Assembly (NCBI GenBank): GCA_911728435.2
Contig: OU452211.1
Location: 10,212,428-10,276,427, forward strand
Source: Apoderus coryli
Lineage: Eukaryota; Arthropoda; Insecta; Coleoptera; Attelabidae
Reading direction: 5' to 3'
Length of the DNA stretch: 64,000 nt
In this document: one piece after another, positions 62,401 to 64,000 of the stretch
How positions within the stretch are numbered: position 1 is the first letter of the stretch
How the letters are laid out: the number at the start of each line of letters is the position of its first letter
Notes under the pieces: generated by a model
Told to the model about the DNA's origin: nothing
Database searches by the model: none
What the model saw: only the letters and a program-made list of their open reading frames with translations
Made by a program: the position numbers and the translations under genes

Positions 62401-63250
62401 AAAATGGACAACCCTAAATGAGATAATTTTACTTCCCAATGGTTTAGTAAATAATATTAATTTTTATCAAAAAGTAGATCGCGAATATGTTGTTGCCACT
62501 TTTGATGACACTGATATCACAATAAAGGAACTTTTATTTTCAGATTTTAATTCCTTAACTGGCAAATCGTGGCTAACTGGTACTACTGTTACATTAGCAA
62601 TGATAGCTTTGGATAAATATCAGAAATACACTATTGTTGAGGACATAATCGGTACCGAAATATTTAAAAACTTTAGTTCGTTTTCAACTGATTTTTTAAA
62701 AAAAGTGAAATTTTTTGATAAGCCTCTTGCAATGCCTATAGTCGTCGGTGGCAATCATTTCTGTCTAATATTAATAGATTTTCGTTTAAAAACTTTTATA
62801 TATTTAGATCCCATGGGTTCAACTCGTAAAATGGCGGACATATATTACAAAAAATTCAAACATTTTTGGAATCAATATCAGGCAATTTTGGACAAACCGA
62901 TCGATTATACCGATTTTTCAATTCTTTCCCTCAATCATCTTATTCAAACAGATCAATATAATTGCGGTCCATATATCATTTATTTTTTTAATAACATTTT
63001 AGAAGGTAAGCCTCTTGATGAATCGTGTGGTATTGATTCTTATAGAGATACCATAAAACGGATTATCTTAGGGAGATCGTCGGACATGGGCGACAAATGT
63101 TTATTATGTGGACGTAATGTTGTTGATAAATCAACTTCCTTAGAATGTCAATTTTGCCATAGAAATATTCATTCTTTATGCAATAAATCCCTGAATGATA
63201 ATTCAAATTTTATTGAATGCAACATGTGTTCTTTGTGCCGAAAATACTAA
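59429..63250 (+). CDS. Multidomain transposon protein: DDE transposase, PHD, YqaJ nuclease, Ulp1 protease, PHD
   Basis: Open over 1,273 codons; numbering here starts at codon 59480. A DDE-like core has D287 (IIHFDATG), D360 (AVVTDFSFA), a CxxH motif C405-H408 (CCAH) and E578 (SVVENYFGQL). D-D-CxxH-E is the pattern of MULE/hAT-type transposases. Next come a PHD finger (C678, C681, C695, C698, H703, C706, C721, C724) and a YqaJ/lambda-exonuclease fold at about 780-930 (RLTASNFGKV, GSPDGF, LIEVKCPY, QIQG). A Ulp1-type cysteine protease at about 1030-1180 has H1093, D1110, Q1156 and C1162 (QYNCGPY). A C4HC3-like cluster covers 1207-1253. The domains imply strand transfer, 5'-3' DNA resection, SUMO/ubiquitin-like deconjugation and chromatin reading. 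Domain calls are from motifs; superfamily placement of the DDE part is tentative. Confidence 0.85.
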   Translation, partial: PIANHRCSDSSLVENDGLSSEPSSIIVPTCVNHESENYEEPIIPTPEKKPMPYELFSNAKCDNDELLPRGSQNLDNLPTCTYKDCNHFEGTFNISERAWQLVSENSKLNAYYAPSYLKQKISQSANNTCNIIFKYTNYSKQNITIFAVCKHNAYKCKKFKIIINPDLVVMVYSSGLNFSHHQFVTSYLKGIKRVLKMQDCLSKKPSVIKANDIINSNSQFILKTQNLGEIKSDSTVRKIRSDALAQLDRDKDDILDLIKMQRDHPEYLQEVCIPFCVKTYSMEQLHILKNQQTLMDVPPIIHFDATGSIARKVNSMDNRVYLYSGVINHIQNKRIVPIFEMLSSNHNSKTIFKIFNEFRTFCEEHNKWPAFGAVVTDFSFANIHAITKACNRLLLYEYLDLTFEVAFNNKHLDSNIITIHMCCAHFMKMVSKDVALHFKDEKELEGILKNLLAICILQKDITVISNWFTDLTTLLLSVDVSNQVVLAKTRLFAMHNNIENINSTYNSDSCDISVAPIDESETALYKRSPFYKYFKMLFDKHVLVSSKRKLEKNVFYNPEFLNLVLIKYMPFCPLWTGILIRKEYKIDRLSNSVVENYFGQLKNILLEGQKNLKASRFIRKSRINVLSVYKEIQLNIPKKGLARKRLFSKDLSSDEYTSQESWCKRPKTSITTHFSGNYLKSFQDVGQNDTVFDKCLYCLRGRLDATADWVQCDTCNGWIHQQCDSSTLEKSYSGAFVCRLCLSNPTVDIINIHCQAETTIREKCLQHLQTLTLSPRAMNLIQEETVRQKSSTIWVRERQVRLTASNFGKVFTASSEKRKINLAKQILQNRNLCNIPSVNYGVTNENNAIKLYVSQTKCHFKKAGLVIHKQHNYIAGSPDGFIDDDGLIEVKCPYSIRNSKIDRNILAYLDSSGNLKTTHEYYCQIQGLLEITNRPWCDFVIYTTVDLKIERIRRDTKFWNIMFPRLKFFYYFYYMPALLLPSHEIPLFAARKWTTLNEIILLPNGLVNNINFYQKVDREYVVATFDDTDITIKELLFSDFNSLTGKSWLTGTTVTLAMIALDKYQKYTIVEDIIGTEIFKNFSSFSTDFLKKVKFFDKPLAMPIVVGGNHFCLILIDFRLKTFIYLDPMGSTRKMADIYYKKFKHFWNQYQAILDKPIDYTDFSILSLNHLIQTDQYNCGPYIIYFFNNILEGKPLDESCGIDSYRDTIKRIILGRSSDMGDKCLLCGRNVVDKSTSLECQFCHRNIHSLCNKSLNDNSNFIECNMCSLCRKY

Positions 63251-63278
63251 CAACAATTTTGTGTTCTTTCTGTCCACC

Positions 63279-63284
63279 AATAAA
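63279..63284 (+). promoter_or_regulatory. Polyadenylation signal of large element gene
   Basis: AATAAA 29 bp after the TAA stop, in CCACCAATAAAGC. It is a plausible 3' end signal. Confidence 0.6.
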
Positions 63285-63289
63285 GCTAT

Positions 63290-64000
63290 TTTCAATTAAA
63301 TAAATAATGAGTGAATAATTCTCGAAACGCTAGTATTAACTAAAAATGACCAGTGAAATTACATTTTTTGCCAAAGACATGAAACACGTATTTATTGTTA
63401 TAAATTTTTAGAATATATTTTTAATTTGGTTTTGTTTTTGACCTTCGATAGTACAGCTGTTTGGATCATCGATTAACCGATTGTTTTTAAGTTTATTTTT
63501 GTTGACTCATAGAGACATGGATTTTATTTTGTTTGTTATATTATTTGTACTTATTATGTTGTTTTTAGAATATACGTTTTGTTAGTTTTCGATGATGTGA
63601 TTGATCGATGTGACATCAGTTTAGTTTATTTGACAGGTCGAACGTCCATGAAGAAACGTTATGCGATTTTTTTATTACGTTACGTTTTATAATTTTTATT
63701 CTTATTATTTTTAATTTTTATATTTAAAATAATATTTTTGTTTTCTTACTAACCGGTTCTAAACCAAATTCCATTCCAAAGAATCCTTCCTATTCCTTTT
63801 AAATAGGTCACTTTTCGGTATAAGTAGTAACACTCAAGTAACGCTTAGTTAGCCAAGGTATGTTCTAGTTGTACTATTTTTTTAAAGATTTTTAATTAAA
63901 ATTATTATCTTATTACCGAAAAATGTCTTAATATCTACCCCTTCAGGCAAGAGCGCTCTACACCTCCTCGTTGGTTCTTGCTGGACGGTTGCGTAAACCA
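63290..64000. other. 3' flank of large element, noncoding
   Basis: AT-rich sequence without open frames. It matches 51348-52058 in inverted orientation. No terminus of the element is seen before the window ends. Confidence 0.6.

Larger units (their letters stand above)
61233..64000 (+). repeat. 2,768-bp inverted duplicate, right arm
   Basis: Mirror of 51348-54115. Contains codons 586-1256 of the large gene and 750 bp of 3' flank. It reaches the window edge. By analogy with the left arm, about 890 bp more of flank (including the MITE of 50791-51221) and then an inverted satellite array should follow. Confidence 0.9.

Overview
This is an AT-rich animal genomic window, almost certainly from an insect. 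It carries part of one recognisable host gene, an insect-type polypyrimidine-tract-binding protein (PTB, hephaestus family) with many small exons. The rest is transposon-derived or unassigned: Tc1/mariner/IS630 relics, LINE and Penelope-type fragments, many palindromic MITEs ending in CAGGGTG, and a large satellite-bearing DNA element. The insect order cannot be fixed from the sequence alone.

Layout. 1-5.3 kb: a small palindromic MITE, then a 1.86-kb foldback element (1216-3072) whose loop still encodes the C-terminus of an IS630-type transposase. 5.3-15.8 kb: the 3' part of the PTB gene on the minus strand, eight exons from 15779 down to the stop at 7017. These encode RRM2, RRM3 and RRM4 in perfect splice phase. 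They include a 34-nt exon equivalent to the exon whose skipping autoregulates vertebrate PTB. The 5.9-kb intron upstream of that exon holds a tRNA-like sequence, two palindromic MITEs and a decayed Tc1 element. 15.8-48 kb: no host exon was found. RRM1 and the N-terminus of PTB must lie upstream, so part or all of this stretch may be PTB intron. It contains four mariner relics, three LINE relics, a foldback MITE at 36932-37759, an IS630-type element (41935-44009) interrupted by a Penelope-like GIY-YIG fragment, and another transposase relic near 45 kb.

48-64 kb is the most unusual part. Two arrays of a 157-158-bp tandem repeat (48091-50460 and 54116-57405) lie beside a large gene. The gene (58907-63250, plus strand, with one in-frame TAA) encodes, in order, a DDE-type transposase core with a CxxH motif, a PHD finger, a YqaJ/lambda-exonuclease-like nuclease, a Ulp1-like cysteine protease and a second PHD-like zinc cluster. 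The 3' 2,768 bp of this unit (61233-64000) recur in inverted orientation at 51348-54115. There the truncated gene is fused to the satellite, which supplies a new ATG and leaves a 686-residue open frame without the DDE core. Relative to gene sense, the upstream array and the array downstream of the second copy point in opposite directions. The intact element is therefore probably bounded by inverted satellite arrays. Its right end lies beyond the window.

How the parts work together: the PTB exons form one transcription unit, probably with PTB-dependent autoregulation. The large element's fused activities (strand transfer, nuclease, SUMO/ubiquitin-like protease, chromatin-reader fingers) look like a self-contained mobile system. 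Everything else appears to be non-autonomous or decayed.
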